Counted from the first letter of the stretch, positions 25,374 to 34,609 are shown. The stretch: DNA of 41,009 nt from an uncultured Bacteroidota bacterium (GCA_903870175.1 CAIQBY010000403.1:1-41009); one strand, 5' to 3'. Numbers and translations: made by a program. The notes: generated by a model not told the origin, from the sequence alone.

Positions 25374-25415
25374 TTGGTAAATCAAAATACTTTTATGCCT
25401 CAAAACAATATTCTC

Positions 25416-27434
25416 ATGGCATATAATTTCAAAAACTTAAACATCACAAAAATTTCGGTTATCGGTGCAGGACAAATAGGACCTGACATTGCGCTTCATT
25501 TTGCAAAATCGCTTTCGCCTTTCGGAGTCACTGTCAATATCATTGATATTTCGCCGCAGGCATTGGAAAAAGCAGAAGCCAAGGCGCATAAGAAAATTAA
25601 TAAAGGTCTGGAAACAGGAGCTTTCAAGCCCGAGCAGGCAGAGAAAATAAAAAAGACAATGGTTTTTTCTGCAGATTATGAAAACGTGCGTGGCTCGCAA
25701 TTGGTGATAGAAGCTGCTACGGAAGACGAAAACATAAAAGATAAGATTTTCCGTCAGGTAGAACTTATGACGGCTGATAGTTGCATCTATCTTTCCAATT
25801 CGTCGCACATGCAGCCGGAAGTGATATTCCGCAACATTAAGAATAAATCGCGCGGTTTGGTTGCTCATTATTTTTTTCCTGCGGAAATTAATCCTGTTGT
25901 TGAACTTGTTCCCGGAAAAGATACAGATGCCAATCAGGTAAAGCTGTTGCAGGGATTTTATGAAGCAATAGGAAAGGTGCCAATCATCGTAAAAAGTTCG
26001 TATGGATATGCAATAGACCCTATTTTCGAAGGCATCTGTCAGACAGCTATTATGTGTCTCGAAAAAGGCTGGGGCAACGAAAAGGAAATAGATGCAGCAG
26101 CTGTAAAAGCATTGGGCTTGGGCGTAGGACCGTTTACGGCATTGAATCTTACCGGCGGAAATCCTATAACAGCGCACGGCTTGGATGAAATGAACAAACT
26201 TGTGATGTTGTGGTTCCATACTCCAAAAATTCTTCATGAAAAAAATACTAAGAAAGAAGCTTGGAACACTGCACAAAGAGGGGAAAAAGTAGAATTGTCT
26301 CCTGAGAAAGAAGAGAGATTGGTAAAGGAATTTCAGGGTGCTTTCTTCGCGCTTGCCTCCTACATTTATGACATCGGAATTGTTGATATAAATGATTTGA
26401 ATATGGCTTGCGAAATGTCGCTCGTTATCAAATCGCCTTTTACTTTCATGAATAAAATAGGTATCAACAAAGCGTATGATTTGGTAAAAAACTTTTGTGC
26501 AATACATACTTCTTTTCCGTTTCCAAAAGTACTGGACAAAGCAAAAGCAGATGGAGGCTGGAAGCTACAGGATATTGTAAATGCAAAACGTGATGATGTT
26601 TTTGTAATAACTATCCGTCGTCCAAAAGTATTGAATGCTTTGAACCTTGAAGTACTGGACCAAATTAAAAATGCAATGGAAAGTGTGAAGAATGACAATG
26701 CTGTGAAAGCCATTGTAATTACCGGCTTTGGAACAAAAGCATTTGTTTCCGGTGCCGATTTGAATATGCTTGCATCGCTTAAAACTCCTGAAGAAGGATA
26801 TAATAATTCGCATACATTTCAGTCTGTTTTAAATTATGTTGAAAGTTATTCCAAGCCTGTAGTATGCGCAATGAATGGTTTTGCGTTCGGCGGCGGAAAC
26901 GAATTGGCAATGTCCTGCACTACACGAATCTGTAAAAAAGGATTATCCGTTCTTGCTTGTCAGCCGGAAGTTAATTTAGGATTTATTCCTGGAGCCGGCG
27001 GCACTCAACGTTTACCGCGTATTGTCGGAGTTGAAAAAGCTGCTGATATTCTTCGTACTGCAAGAAATGTTTCTTCGAAAGAAGCTGCAGAAATAGGATT
27101 GGTTTACAAAGAAGTGGAAGGTGATTTAATTGATGAAGCAGTAAAATTAGCCAACCAGATTGTTTCGGGAGAAGTGAAATTATCAAACGTTTCAAAGGAT
27201 GCAATTGCAACTAACGGCAATCCAAAACCATTGGAATTAGGACATCTCAGCAAAAAAATAGATGACATACTTGTGAAAGCAATTTACGAAGGTTCTCGTC
27301 TGAATTTACATGAAGGACTTGAATTGGAATCGCGTATGTTCGGTGAATGCCTGCTTACAGAAGATATGAAAATCGGTTTGAATAATTTCAAGGAAAACGG
27401 ACCCAAAGCTAAAGCGAATTTTATTCATAAATAA
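25416..27434 (+). CDS. 3-hydroxyacyl-CoA dehydrogenase / enoyl-CoA hydratase fusion
   Basis: This bifunctional enzyme hydrates an enoyl-CoA and oxidises the 3-hydroxyacyl-CoA with NAD. I prefer the ATG at 25416 (672 residues), nine residues before the Rossmann strand; the TTG at 25374 or ATG at 25395 remain possible. The N-terminal dehydrogenase (about 10-380) has VIGAGQIGPDIA, SNSSHMQPE and AHYFFPAEINPVVELV with the catalytic His and Glu. The usual Asn of its second domain (VNRL) appears as Asp (AIDPIF). The crotonase domain (about 390-672) keeps both catalytic Glu (GGGNELAMSC, QPEVNLGFIPGAGGTQR). The domain order is the reverse of FadB. The stop abuts the HyuA start (TAAATG), so it heads the five-gene operon. 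Confidence 0.9.
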   Translation: MAYNFKNLNITKISVIGAGQIGPDIALHFAKSLSPFGVTVNIIDISPQALEKAEAKAHKKINKGLETGAFKPEQAEKIKKTMVFSADYENVRGSQLVIEAATEDENIKDKIFRQVELMTADSCIYLSNSSHMQPEVIFRNIKNKSRGLVAHYFFPAEINPVVELVPGKDTDANQVKLLQGFYEAIGKVPIIVKSSYGYAIDPIFEGICQTAIMCLEKGWGNEKEIDAAAVKALGLGVGPFTALNLTGGNPITAHGLDEMNKLVMLWFHTPKILHEKNTKKEAWNTAQRGEKVELSPEKEERLVKEFQGAFFALASYIYDIGIVDINDLNMACEMSLVIKSPFTFMNKIGINKAYDLVKNFCAIHTSFPFPKVLDKAKADGGWKLQDIVNAKRDDVFVITIRRPKVLNALNLEVLDQIKNAMESVKNDNAVKAIVITGFGTKAFVSGADLNMLASLKTPEEGYNNSHTFQSVLNYVESYSKPVVCAMNGFAFGGGNELAMSCTTRICKKGLSVLACQPEVNLGFIPGAGGTQRLPRIVGVEKAADILRTARNVSSKEAAEIGLVYKEVEGDLIDEAVKLANQIVSGEVKLSNVSKDAIATNGNPKPLELGHLSKKIDDILVKAIYEGSRLNLHEGLELESRMFGECLLTEDMKIGLNNFKENGPKAKANFIHK

Positions 27435-29564
27435 ATGAAGTATAATGTAGGAATTGATATCGGCGGCACATTCACAGATTTAATCTGTGTTTCTTCCGAA
27501 GGCAAAACAATAGTACATAAAACACTTTCCACACCGCAGGACTCTTCTGTCGGATTTATAAATGGTATCAGAGAAGTATCCGAAATGCTTGGTGAAACAT
27601 TTGAGAAATTTGTTTCATCCATTGATACAATCGTTCACGGAACTACTGTTGCTACAAATGCATTGCTAACGCTGAAAGGTGCTAAGACAGCACTTATAAC
27701 TACAAAAGGTTTTCGTGATGCACTGGAAATGCGAAGGGGAATTCGTGAAGAACAATTCAACAATCATTATCGGAATGTAGCTCCTCTTGCTCCTCGTTAC
27801 TTGCGTTTCACTGTTGATGAACGAATAGATTCAGAAGGGAAAGTACTGAAGAAATTCAATGAGAAAGACTTGTTGCCAATCATCAAAAAGATAAAAGCGG
27901 AGAAAGTAGAATCAGTTGCTATCTGCTTTATGAATTCATTTAAAAATGCAAGTCATGAAAAACAGGCATTAAAGTTTCTTCGCAAAAATTTGAAAGGAGT
28001 TTTTGTTACGGCTTCTTATGAAGTATTGCCTTCCATCCGTTTTTATGAACGTGTGAGTACCACTGCTGTTAGTGCGTTTGTTGGTCCAATCGTTGCAAAA
28101 TATCTCGATAATCTTACCAGGAAATTAGAGGAGATAAATTATAAAGGCACACTATTGATTATGCAATCAAATGGAGGAGTTGTAGTTCCGGATCAGGTAA
28201 AGAAAAACCCTGCAGTTACAGTATTATCAGGTCCCGCAGCGGCACCTACAGCGGGTGCATTTTATTCTAAAATGCTTGGCTATAAAAACTGTATAACTGC
28301 GGATATGGGAGGAACAAGCTTTGATGCTGCTATTGTAATCAATAATGAATGTGTAACAGGTACCGAAGGAAATATCAACCGTTATCGTATTGCTCTTCCT
28401 TCGCTTGATATCATTACCATTGGAGCCGGAGGAGGAAGTATCGGATGGATAAATGAAGGTGGTCTTTTACAAATGGGACCTCAAAGTGCAGGTGCAATGC
28501 CTGGTCCGGTATGTTACGGAAGAGGTGGCACAGTGCCGACTTGCACGGATGCAGATATAATACTTGGTTATCTTAATCCTGATTTCTTCGCAGGAGGAAA
28601 ATTAAAGTTGAATAAAGCAAAGGCTGAAAATGCTATTAAAACAGAGCTTGCAACTAAACTTGGCTTGTCAGTTTTAGAAACAGCAGCAGGGATGTATCGT
28701 ATTATTAACAGTAATATGGCACAGGGAGTGAGAGAGATTTCTGTTGAACGCGGTTACGACCCAAGAGAGTTTTTATTCATTGTTGCCGGTGGTGCAGGTT
28801 CTATTCATTCGTCGGAAATATGCAAGGAACTGGAGATTCCAATGTTTCTTGTACCAAATGTTTCCTCAATTTTCTGCGCAGCAGGTATGTTGCTTGGCGA
28901 TTTGAAACATGATTATATACGTTCTTATTTTACTTCATTCACAAATCTTGATAAGAAAAAATTCCAGTCGTTGCTTAATGAAATGAAGGAAGATGGCTTG
29001 AAAGCATTAGTGGAAGATGAAGGTGTGGCGCGCGAACGAATTACTTTTCATCCGATATTGGATATGCGCTATCTTGGACAATATCACGAAGTGCAAATGG
29101 AATCAAGTTGGGAAGATGTGATGAACTTTAACATGGATGCTATTTTTGAATCGTTTCATAAAGAACATAACCGTCAGTTTGGTTATTCATTGAAAGAAGA
29201 AGGAACTGAAATGGAACTTATAAATGTTCGTTTGCGAGTGGTTGGAAAAACAGAACGCCCTAAATTTCTTTCTGGGAAAATAAAATCAGTGCCTGTGGAA
29301 TCAGCCATTAAAGAATACAGAGAAGTTTATATTCCTGAATTAAATAAGATGAAAAAAGTGGCTGTTTACGATGGCGACAAACCGATATTTAATTCAAAAA
29401 TAAACGGACCATGTGTAATTGAGAAGATAACTACTTCGGTATTTATAAGTGAAGATTATGACTGCGAAGTGGATGGCTTCGGGTCGTTCATAGTATATGA
29501 AAAGAAAAAGTTCCCTGATGGATTTATGTTGAAACAAAAACTTAGTGAAGTAAATGAACATTGA
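27435..29564 (+). CDS. Hydantoinase/oxoprolinase family subunit A (HyuA-like)
   Basis: This 709-residue ATPase subunit belongs to the HyuA / acetone carboxylase beta / 5-oxoprolinase N-half family. These enzymes phosphorylate an amide, lactam, imide or ketone with ATP to allow hydrolysis or carboxylation. The phosphate-binding loop is GIDIGGTFTDLICV. VHGTTVATNALLTLKGAKTA follows, then the second actin-like motif MQSNGGVV, LSGPAAAPTAGA, ADMGGTSFDAAIV, and IGAGGGSIGW with SAGAMPGPVCYGRGG. All are intact, so ATP use is likely. It abuts the fusion gene upstream and overlaps the HyuB gene by 11 bp. The substrate cannot be read from sequence; the neighbours suggest a product that enters CoA-linked beta-oxidation. 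Confidence 0.93.
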   Translation: MKYNVGIDIGGTFTDLICVSSEGKTIVHKTLSTPQDSSVGFINGIREVSEMLGETFEKFVSSIDTIVHGTTVATNALLTLKGAKTALITTKGFRDALEMRRGIREEQFNNHYRNVAPLAPRYLRFTVDERIDSEGKVLKKFNEKDLLPIIKKIKAEKVESVAICFMNSFKNASHEKQALKFLRKNLKGVFVTASYEVLPSIRFYERVSTTAVSAFVGPIVAKYLDNLTRKLEEINYKGTLLIMQSNGGVVVPDQVKKNPAVTVLSGPAAAPTAGAFYSKMLGYKNCITADMGGTSFDAAIVINNECVTGTEGNINRYRIALPSLDIITIGAGGGSIGWINEGGLLQMGPQSAGAMPGPVCYGRGGTVPTCTDADIILGYLNPDFFAGGKLKLNKAKAENAIKTELATKLGLSVLETAAGMYRIINSNMAQGVREISVERGYDPREFLFIVAGGAGSIHSSEICKELEIPMFLVPNVSSIFCAAGMLLGDLKHDYIRSYFTSFTNLDKKKFQSLLNEMKEDGLKALVEDEGVARERITFHPILDMRYLGQYHEVQMESSWEDVMNFNMDAIFESFHKEHNRQFGYSLKEEGTEMELINVRLRVVGKTERPKFLSGKIKSVPVESAIKEYREVYIPELNKMKKVAVYDGDKPIFNSKINGPCVIEKITTSVFISEDYDCEVDGFGSFIVYEKKKFPDGFMLKQKLSEVNEH

Positions 29565-31227
29565 TAAAATTTTAGTTTCTATTTTTCAGCGTGCCTTTAA
29601 ATCCATCACGGATGAAATGAGTATTTCGCTGACAAAAACCACACGCTCTCCTATTCTTTGCGAAGCAAAAGATTTTGTTACCGGATTATATGATGCGAAG
29701 GGACAGATGCTGGAACAGACGGAAAACCTGCCTATACTTTCGTTTTCACTGGGTCCTGTATGCAAAGTTATTCTTGAACAATATGGAAATGATATTCATG
29801 AAGGCGATGTGATTATCCACAATGACGTGTTCACGATGGGAAATCAGAACAACGATGTGGCTATTTTCAAACCAATATTTAATAATAATATTTTAGTCGG
29901 ATGGTCGGCTGCCAAGGGACATCAAGCTGATATTGGCGGTGCGGTGCAGGGCGGATATAATCCAAATGCAACCGAAGTGTGGCAGGAAGCAATACGGATT
30001 CCGGCTGTTAAATTGTATGAGAAAGGTAAACTGCGGAAAGATGTATGGAATTTAATATTCGCTAACATACGTCTGACAATGGTTCAGGAAGACATCAAAG
30101 CGCAGATTGGCGCATGTACGCTTGGTGAAAGAAGGCTTCAGGCTTTTATAGCGAAATATGGTCAGGATGTTTTTGATGCGCATAAACAGGCATTGTTTGA
30201 CTCCACTGAAAAGATGATGCGTGCTGAAATAAAAAACATTCCGAATGGTGTGTATAAAGGCGGAAGCATGGTGTATTACGATGGTAAAAACAAAGGAAGT
30301 AAATTCCCTATTCGCACTGTGATTACTGTGAAAGACGAGGATATTACATTTGATTTCTCAACATCTTCTCCGCAGACAAAAGGTTTTGTTAACGGAATAT
30401 ATACATCTACCTGCTCAGCAATTACACTTACGTTTCTACAAATGGTGAATCCGAATATCCCGCATAACGAAGGAATGATAAAGCCTTTAAAATATATTGT
30501 TCCCGAAGGAACTATACTTAATGCATCTTATCCTGCGGCAACTACTTTTGGAAATCATCTTTGTCCGCAAGTGGCAGATGCAATATTTAAAGCACTTGGG
30601 CCTGCTGTGCCGGAGCGAATCACTGCGGGATGGAATCATTTATTATGCTCTTTGTTTACCGGCAATCATCCGCGAACCGGCAAAAAGTATGTTGACATTT
30701 GTTTCCTTGGATTGAAAGGCGGAAGCGGTGCAATGAAAGGCGATGACGGATATGATCATATTGGAATGATTGATGCTTCGGGCGGTGCGCTTGATCAGGA
30801 TTATGAAATGTATGAACAGCAAACACCACATTTAATTGTGCAGCACGAATATTTATGTGATTCGGGTGGTGCAGGACAATGGCGTGGCGGACTCGGAACT
30901 GTAACACAAATAATGCTTAGAGGGGACGACACGACTATGGTTATTTTTGGGGATGGTGATGTGGAACCTAATTACGGCTTGTTTGGCGGCAAAGGAAGTG
31001 TGCTGAATAAAATAGAATTGAAATATAAAAACGGCAAAAAGCATATTCCGATGAGCAAGGATATTATTCATGGAATAACTGATAACACACTGTACTTACA
31101 GGTTGCAGGAGGCGGAGGCGGATATGGTAATCCTAAAAAAAGAGACAAGGCAAAAGTTATTCAGGATGTGAGAAACGAAGTGGTTTCTAAAAAAGCTGCT
31201 GAGAAATTATACGGATTAAAAAAATAA
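29554..31227 (+). CDS. Hydantoinase/oxoprolinase family subunit B (HyuB-like)
   Basis: This 557-residue protein is the partner subunit of HyuA and contains the presumed metal-binding catalytic half. Visible family features are the N-terminal DEMSISLTKTTRSPILCEAKDF, GDVIIHNDVFTMGNQNNDVAI, AAKGHQADIGGAVQGGYNP with the putative metal-binding His and Asp, and the C-terminal glycine-rich PHLIVQHEYLCDSGGAGQWR and GGGGGYGNP. The length is usual. It overlaps hyuA by 11 bp and ends 3 bp before the Rid gene. Together the two subunits could form an N-methylhydantoinase, a caprolactamase-like enzyme or an aryl-ketone carboxylase; no third carboxylase subunit is present here. Confidence 0.93.
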   Translation: MNIDKILVSIFQRAFKSITDEMSISLTKTTRSPILCEAKDFVTGLYDAKGQMLEQTENLPILSFSLGPVCKVILEQYGNDIHEGDVIIHNDVFTMGNQNNDVAIFKPIFNNNILVGWSAAKGHQADIGGAVQGGYNPNATEVWQEAIRIPAVKLYEKGKLRKDVWNLIFANIRLTMVQEDIKAQIGACTLGERRLQAFIAKYGQDVFDAHKQALFDSTEKMMRAEIKNIPNGVYKGGSMVYYDGKNKGSKFPIRTVITVKDEDITFDFSTSSPQTKGFVNGIYTSTCSAITLTFLQMVNPNIPHNEGMIKPLKYIVPEGTILNASYPAATTFGNHLCPQVADAIFKALGPAVPERITAGWNHLLCSLFTGNHPRTGKKYVDICFLGLKGGSGAMKGDDGYDHIGMIDASGGALDQDYEMYEQQTPHLIVQHEYLCDSGGAGQWRGGLGTVTQIMLRGDDTTMVIFGDGDVEPNYGLFGGKGSVLNKIELKYKNGKKHIPMSKDIIHGITDNTLYLQVAGGGGGYGNPKKRDKAKVIQDVRNEVVSKKAAEKLYGLKK

Positions 31228-31230
31228 AAC

Positions 31231-31632
31231 ATGAGTCATCAGATTATTTTACCCGATGGTTGGCCCACTCCGAAAGGGTATTCAAACGGAATACTTGCTG
31301 CAAAAGGAAGAACGCTTTATCTTGCAGGACAAGTTGGCTGGTCGGCGGAAGAGAAATTTGCAAGTGATAAACTGGCTCCGCAATTTGAACAGGCACTCAA
31401 AAATATTGTTGCCATTGTGAATAAAGCAGGCGGCAAACCCGAACATATCTGCAAAATGACTTGCTTCTGCAAAGACAGAGATCAATATCTGGCATCAAGA
31501 AAGGAGTTGGGAAAAATATGGAAAGCGATTATCGGAAATCACTATCCTTGTATGAGTATGATTTTTGTAGTTGACTTACTTGACCATCCTGCCTTGATTG
31601 AAATAGAAGCTACCGCTGTAATTCCTGAGTAA
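31231..31632 (+). CDS. Rid (YjgF/YER057c/UK114) family protein, non-RidA
   Basis: This 133-residue single-domain protein has the Rid fold signature (GRTLYLAGQVGWSAE, QFEQALKNIVAIVNKAGG, HPALIEIEATAVIPE). In RidA, which hydrolyses reactive imines such as 2-aminoacrylate, an Arg in the YPARS-like segment is essential. Here the segment reads YPCMSM, with Met108 in that place, so classical imine deaminase activity is not expected. The protein belongs with Rid subfamilies that lack this Arg and are often encoded in catabolic operons. It starts 3 bp after hyuB, and its stop overlaps the start of the acyl-CoA dehydrogenase gene (TAATG). Its likely job is to process an unstable intermediate of this pathway, which is inference. 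Confidence 0.9.
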   Translation: MSHQIILPDGWPTPKGYSNGILAAKGRTLYLAGQVGWSAEEKFASDKLAPQFEQALKNIVAIVNKAGGKPEHICKMTCFCKDRDQYLASRKELGKIWKAIIGNHYPCMSMIFVVDLLDHPALIEIEATAVIPE

Positions 31633-32762
31633 TGGATTTTGAATTAAACGATTTACAAAAACAAGTTCAGCAGACTTTTAAAGATTTTGTTGACCGCAAG
31701 GTGAAGCCATTGGCTGCGGAGATTGATGAGAAAAAAGAATTTCCGCGTGACTTATTTAATCAGGTAGGTGAGCTTGGTTTTTATGGTATGCGTTATCCCG
31801 AAAGTGCCGGCGGCAATGGTCTTGACATTACTTCTTACTGTCTTGCCGTAATGGAATTAGCCAGAGGTTCGCTGTCGCTTGCTGCTTCCTGTACCATGCA
31901 ATCGTTGATGGGCACTTACTTTCTTTATCGTTTCGGTGATGATGAAATAAAGAATAAATATTTTGCGGAAGCACTTAAAGGAAATAAAATCGGTGGCATC
32001 TGCATGACTGAACCCAATGCCGGCAGTGATTTGCTTGGTGTGAAATCCATAGCGAAAGTTACTAAAGATGGTTTTATATTGAACGGACAAAAGACATGGA
32101 TTACTTCTGCGCCTGTTGCCGATTTTTTTACAGTGCTAGCCAAAACAGATAATCACGAACAGCTTTCCATATTTTTTGTACCTGCAAATTTAAAAGGAGT
32201 GATGGTTGGCAAAACCATTGAAAAGCTCGGTTTATGCGGCTCGCTGACAAGTGAAGTAGGTTTTGTGGATGTACATCTTCCGAAGAATTATCTGCTTGGA
32301 CAGATTGGTGGCGGAACAAAATGCCTGATGGAAATACTTGCTGAAATACGGATAATGACTGCTGCACTTGCTATTGGTGTTGCGACAGCAGCTTATGAAG
32401 ATGCTGTGGAATATGCAAAAACACGAGAACAATTCGGGAAAGCGATTGGTACATTTCAGGCAATGAGAACAAAGTTTGCAGATATGGCTGTGCAGTTGGA
32501 GACCGCGAAACACTACGTGTTTTATGCTGCATGGCTGAGTGAAAAAAATATGCCGCGACAAAAAGAATCCATGCTTGCTAAATTGTATGCCTCTGAATGT
32601 GCCAATTCTATTTGCGACCAGGCGACACGAGTTTTTGCTTCGTATGGTTTTGCGATGGAATATCCGGTACAGCGTTATTTCCGCGATGCGCGATTTACAT
32701 TGATTGGCGGCGGCACTTCGGAGATATTGAAAAATAATATCGGGAAGATGATTTTGGGTTAG
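31632..32762 (+). CDS. Acyl-CoA dehydrogenase-like flavoprotein lacking the usual catalytic Glu
   Basis: The 376-residue protein has all ACAD landmarks. These are an N-terminal helical domain, the FAD-binding GICMTEPNAGSDLLGVKS and NGQKTWITSAPVADFFTV, the helix YAKTREQFGKAIGTFQAM, and the C-terminal IGGGTSEILKNNIGK. Two positions are odd. The usual EGT of MCAD/SCAD-type enzymes reads GGT near residue 360. The alternative base of isovaleryl-CoA dehydrogenase-type enzymes (E before R in helix G) reads I239-R240, with the Glu one residue earlier (E238). It may use a shifted Glu, another base, or catalyse a different reaction. It is the last gene of the operon and no terminator hairpin follows. 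It is annotated as dehydrogenase-like only. Confidence 0.88.
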   Translation: MDFELNDLQKQVQQTFKDFVDRKVKPLAAEIDEKKEFPRDLFNQVGELGFYGMRYPESAGGNGLDITSYCLAVMELARGSLSLAASCTMQSLMGTYFLYRFGDDEIKNKYFAEALKGNKIGGICMTEPNAGSDLLGVKSIAKVTKDGFILNGQKTWITSAPVADFFTVLAKTDNHEQLSIFFVPANLKGVMVGKTIEKLGLCGSLTSEVGFVDVHLPKNYLLGQIGGGTKCLMEILAEIRIMTAALAIGVATAAYEDAVEYAKTREQFGKAIGTFQAMRTKFADMAVQLETAKHYVFYAAWLSEKNMPRQKESMLAKLYASECANSICDQATRVFASYGFAMEYPVQRYFRDARFTLIGGGTSEILKNNIGKMILG

Positions 32763-32801
32763 TTTATTAGTTAACTGGTTCATTAGTTAATTAGTTTATT
32801 A
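32759..32801. repeat. 8-bp-period array, 5 units, at the end of the catabolic operon
   Basis: Units read TTAGTTTA, TTAGTTAA, CTGGTTCA, TTAGTTAA, TTAGTTTA. The stop codon of the last gene (TAG, 32760-32762) lies within the first unit. Base composition makes AT-rich repeats easy to form, so significance is moderate. Confidence 0.55.
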
Positions 32802-32962
32802 CTGCTTTGTGAATTATACGTTGTGTTTTTCAGATGAAATTTTGGAAAGGGAATTGGTACATTGCCGATTCATTAAAAATAATATTAGAGAAATTGAAGA
32901 CAATAAAAAGAATAATTGTATTAAGACGAATAAAGCAAATGATTTGTGGACGGAATCCTGCC

Positions 32963-34564
32963 CTACTTCATTAATTCTATCGCTTTCTTCAATACATTAT
33001 CCTCTTGCTGAATAATCGGATAATAACCTTCATTGTTCCAGATAGCGCGTGCAATCAAGGCTTTTAATTCATTCTTGATAATTTGAGAAGAAGTTTTTAT
33101 CTGTTTATCATTTCGCTTGATTTTATTTTTAGCGGCAAATTCAATAAAATCATTCAGCAGCGCATCACTTACTTCAAATGACTTACTAAAGTTTTGCGGT
33201 GTTTTATATGCATTGAGTTTAGTTCTGTTTTTATCTGCGTAATCAAAACTGAATTCATTAAGCAAGCCTGAATACAATACTTCCCCAAGATAATGCGTAT
33301 TGCCGGTAGTATCAATCGGAACAAAAACATCAGGAGTAATTCCTCCGCCGCCATATACTATTTTGCCTGCCGGAGTTTTAAACTTCAATGAATCCGATAC
33401 TTTCATGCTGTCAGCATTTTCCAGTTCGCCAGATGAGTATCGTTTATATTCCTCTTCGTAATAAGCATCCAGACCTTTGGCATACGACTTCTGAATACAT
33501 CTTCCGGTAGGCGTATAATATCGTGCAATAGTCAACCGAATAGCTGAACCATCAGTAAATTCGCTTTGTTCCTGCACCAGTCCTTTCCCGAACGAACGTC
33601 TTCCGACAATAGTTGCCCGGTCGTTATCCTGCAGCGCACCTGATAATATTTCACTTGCGGATGCAGAGCCATCATCAATCAATACAATGAGTTTACCATT
33701 CTCAAAGTCACCCGCAGCAGTCGCTTTATAATCTTTTCGCGGTCGTGCTCTGCCAAGCGTATATACTATTTCTTTGTCTTTACTAAGGAATTCATCTGCA
33801 AGGCTCACTGCTGTGTTTAAGTATCCGCCGCCGTTACCACGCAAATCAACAATTAACTGCTGCATCCCTTCGCCTTGCAGTTTCTTGAAAGCAGTCATAT
33901 ATTCTTTATAGGTGCTCTCGGCAAATCGCGCCACTTTAATATATCCGGTTTTGGCATTCACCATGTAAGCCGCATCAATACTGTAAATAGGAATAGTGCC
34001 GCGCGTAATGGTAAACTCAATAAGTTGCGGCTTGCCTCTGCGCATCATACTCACCTTCACTTTCGTGCCTCCCTTTCCTTTAAGTTTAGCCATCACATCT
34101 TTGTTCTTTATCTTGATACCGGCTACCTTTTTTCCGTCAACAAGTACTACTTTATCGCCAGCCTGCACTCCTACTTTTTCGGATGGTCCGCCTGGAATCA
34201 CAGCAACCACGCATACTGTATCTTTCACAATATTAAACTCGACACCTATGCCTTCAAAGTTTCCCTGCAAAGGCGCATTTGTTTCTGCCAGTTCATCAGC
34301 TGTAATATATGCCGAATGCGGGTCGAGATTCTGCAGCATCGAGATAATAGTTTTATCCACCAGTTTATTTGGCTTGATGGTATCAACATATTGTTCGGTC
34401 ACAAATTTCAATATCTCATCAATCTTGCTCGAGCCGCCTGTTCCATCTGCAGCAATGTTTCCATCCTTTTTGTTGACATGAAAAGTACTGCCGATAAAGA
34501 TGCCGATAATCAGGAGCAGCGAAAAAACAATTGGCAGATAAACATAAAACTTAGGACGATTCAT
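32963..34564 (-). CDS. S41-family C-terminal processing peptidase
   Basis: This 533-residue protease is anchored by an N-terminal hydrophobic segment (residues 9-28) and faces the periplasm. A PDZ domain (about 95-185, GIGVEFNIVKDTVCVVAVIPG) recognises C-terminal ends of substrates. The serine protease domain has the S41 signature DDGSASASEILSGALQD (residues 298-314) with the catalytic Ser in the SASASE segment, and Lys327 in RRSFGKGLVQEQ. The Ser/Lys dyad is intact. A C-terminal helical extension of about 110 residues follows. Such proteases (CtpA/Prc type) trim periplasmic and secreted proteins. It is divergently transcribed from the OmpA-like gene, with a consensus -7 element upstream. Confidence 0.95.
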   Translation of the reverse strand: MNRPKFYVYLPIVFSLLLIIGIFIGSTFHVNKKDGNIAADGTGGSSKIDEILKFVTEQYVDTIKPNKLVDKTIISMLQNLDPHSAYITADELAETNAPLQGNFEGIGVEFNIVKDTVCVVAVIPGGPSEKVGVQAGDKVVLVDGKKVAGIKIKNKDVMAKLKGKGGTKVKVSMMRRGKPQLIEFTITRGTIPIYSIDAAYMVNAKTGYIKVARFAESTYKEYMTAFKKLQGEGMQQLIVDLRGNGGGYLNTAVSLADEFLSKDKEIVYTLGRARPRKDYKATAAGDFENGKLIVLIDDGSASASEILSGALQDNDRATIVGRRSFGKGLVQEQSEFTDGSAIRLTIARYYTPTGRCIQKSYAKGLDAYYEEEYKRYSSGELENADSMKVSDSLKFKTPAGKIVYGGGGITPDVFVPIDTTGNTHYLGEVLYSGLLNEFSFDYADKNRTKLNAYKTPQNFSKSFEVSDALLNDFIEFAAKNKIKRNDKQIKTSSQIIKNELKALIARAIWNNEGYYPIIQQEDNVLKKAIELMK

Positions 34565-34601
34565 ATATTAAAGTATGGTATATTATTTATTAAAAAGTTG
34601 G

Positions 34602-34609
34602 CAAAGGTA
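34602..34609 (-). promoter_or_regulatory. Promoter -7 element for the S41 protease
   Basis: The minus strand reads TACCTTTG, an exact TAnnTTTG match, 37 bp before the start codon. The -33 element is unclear. Confidence 0.42.

Noticed and set aside
32809-33015. 68-aa ORF after the acyl-CoA dehydrogenase-like gene
   Set aside because: It overlaps the 3' end of the S41 protease gene, has no signal or domain, and its composition fits random AT-rich sequence.
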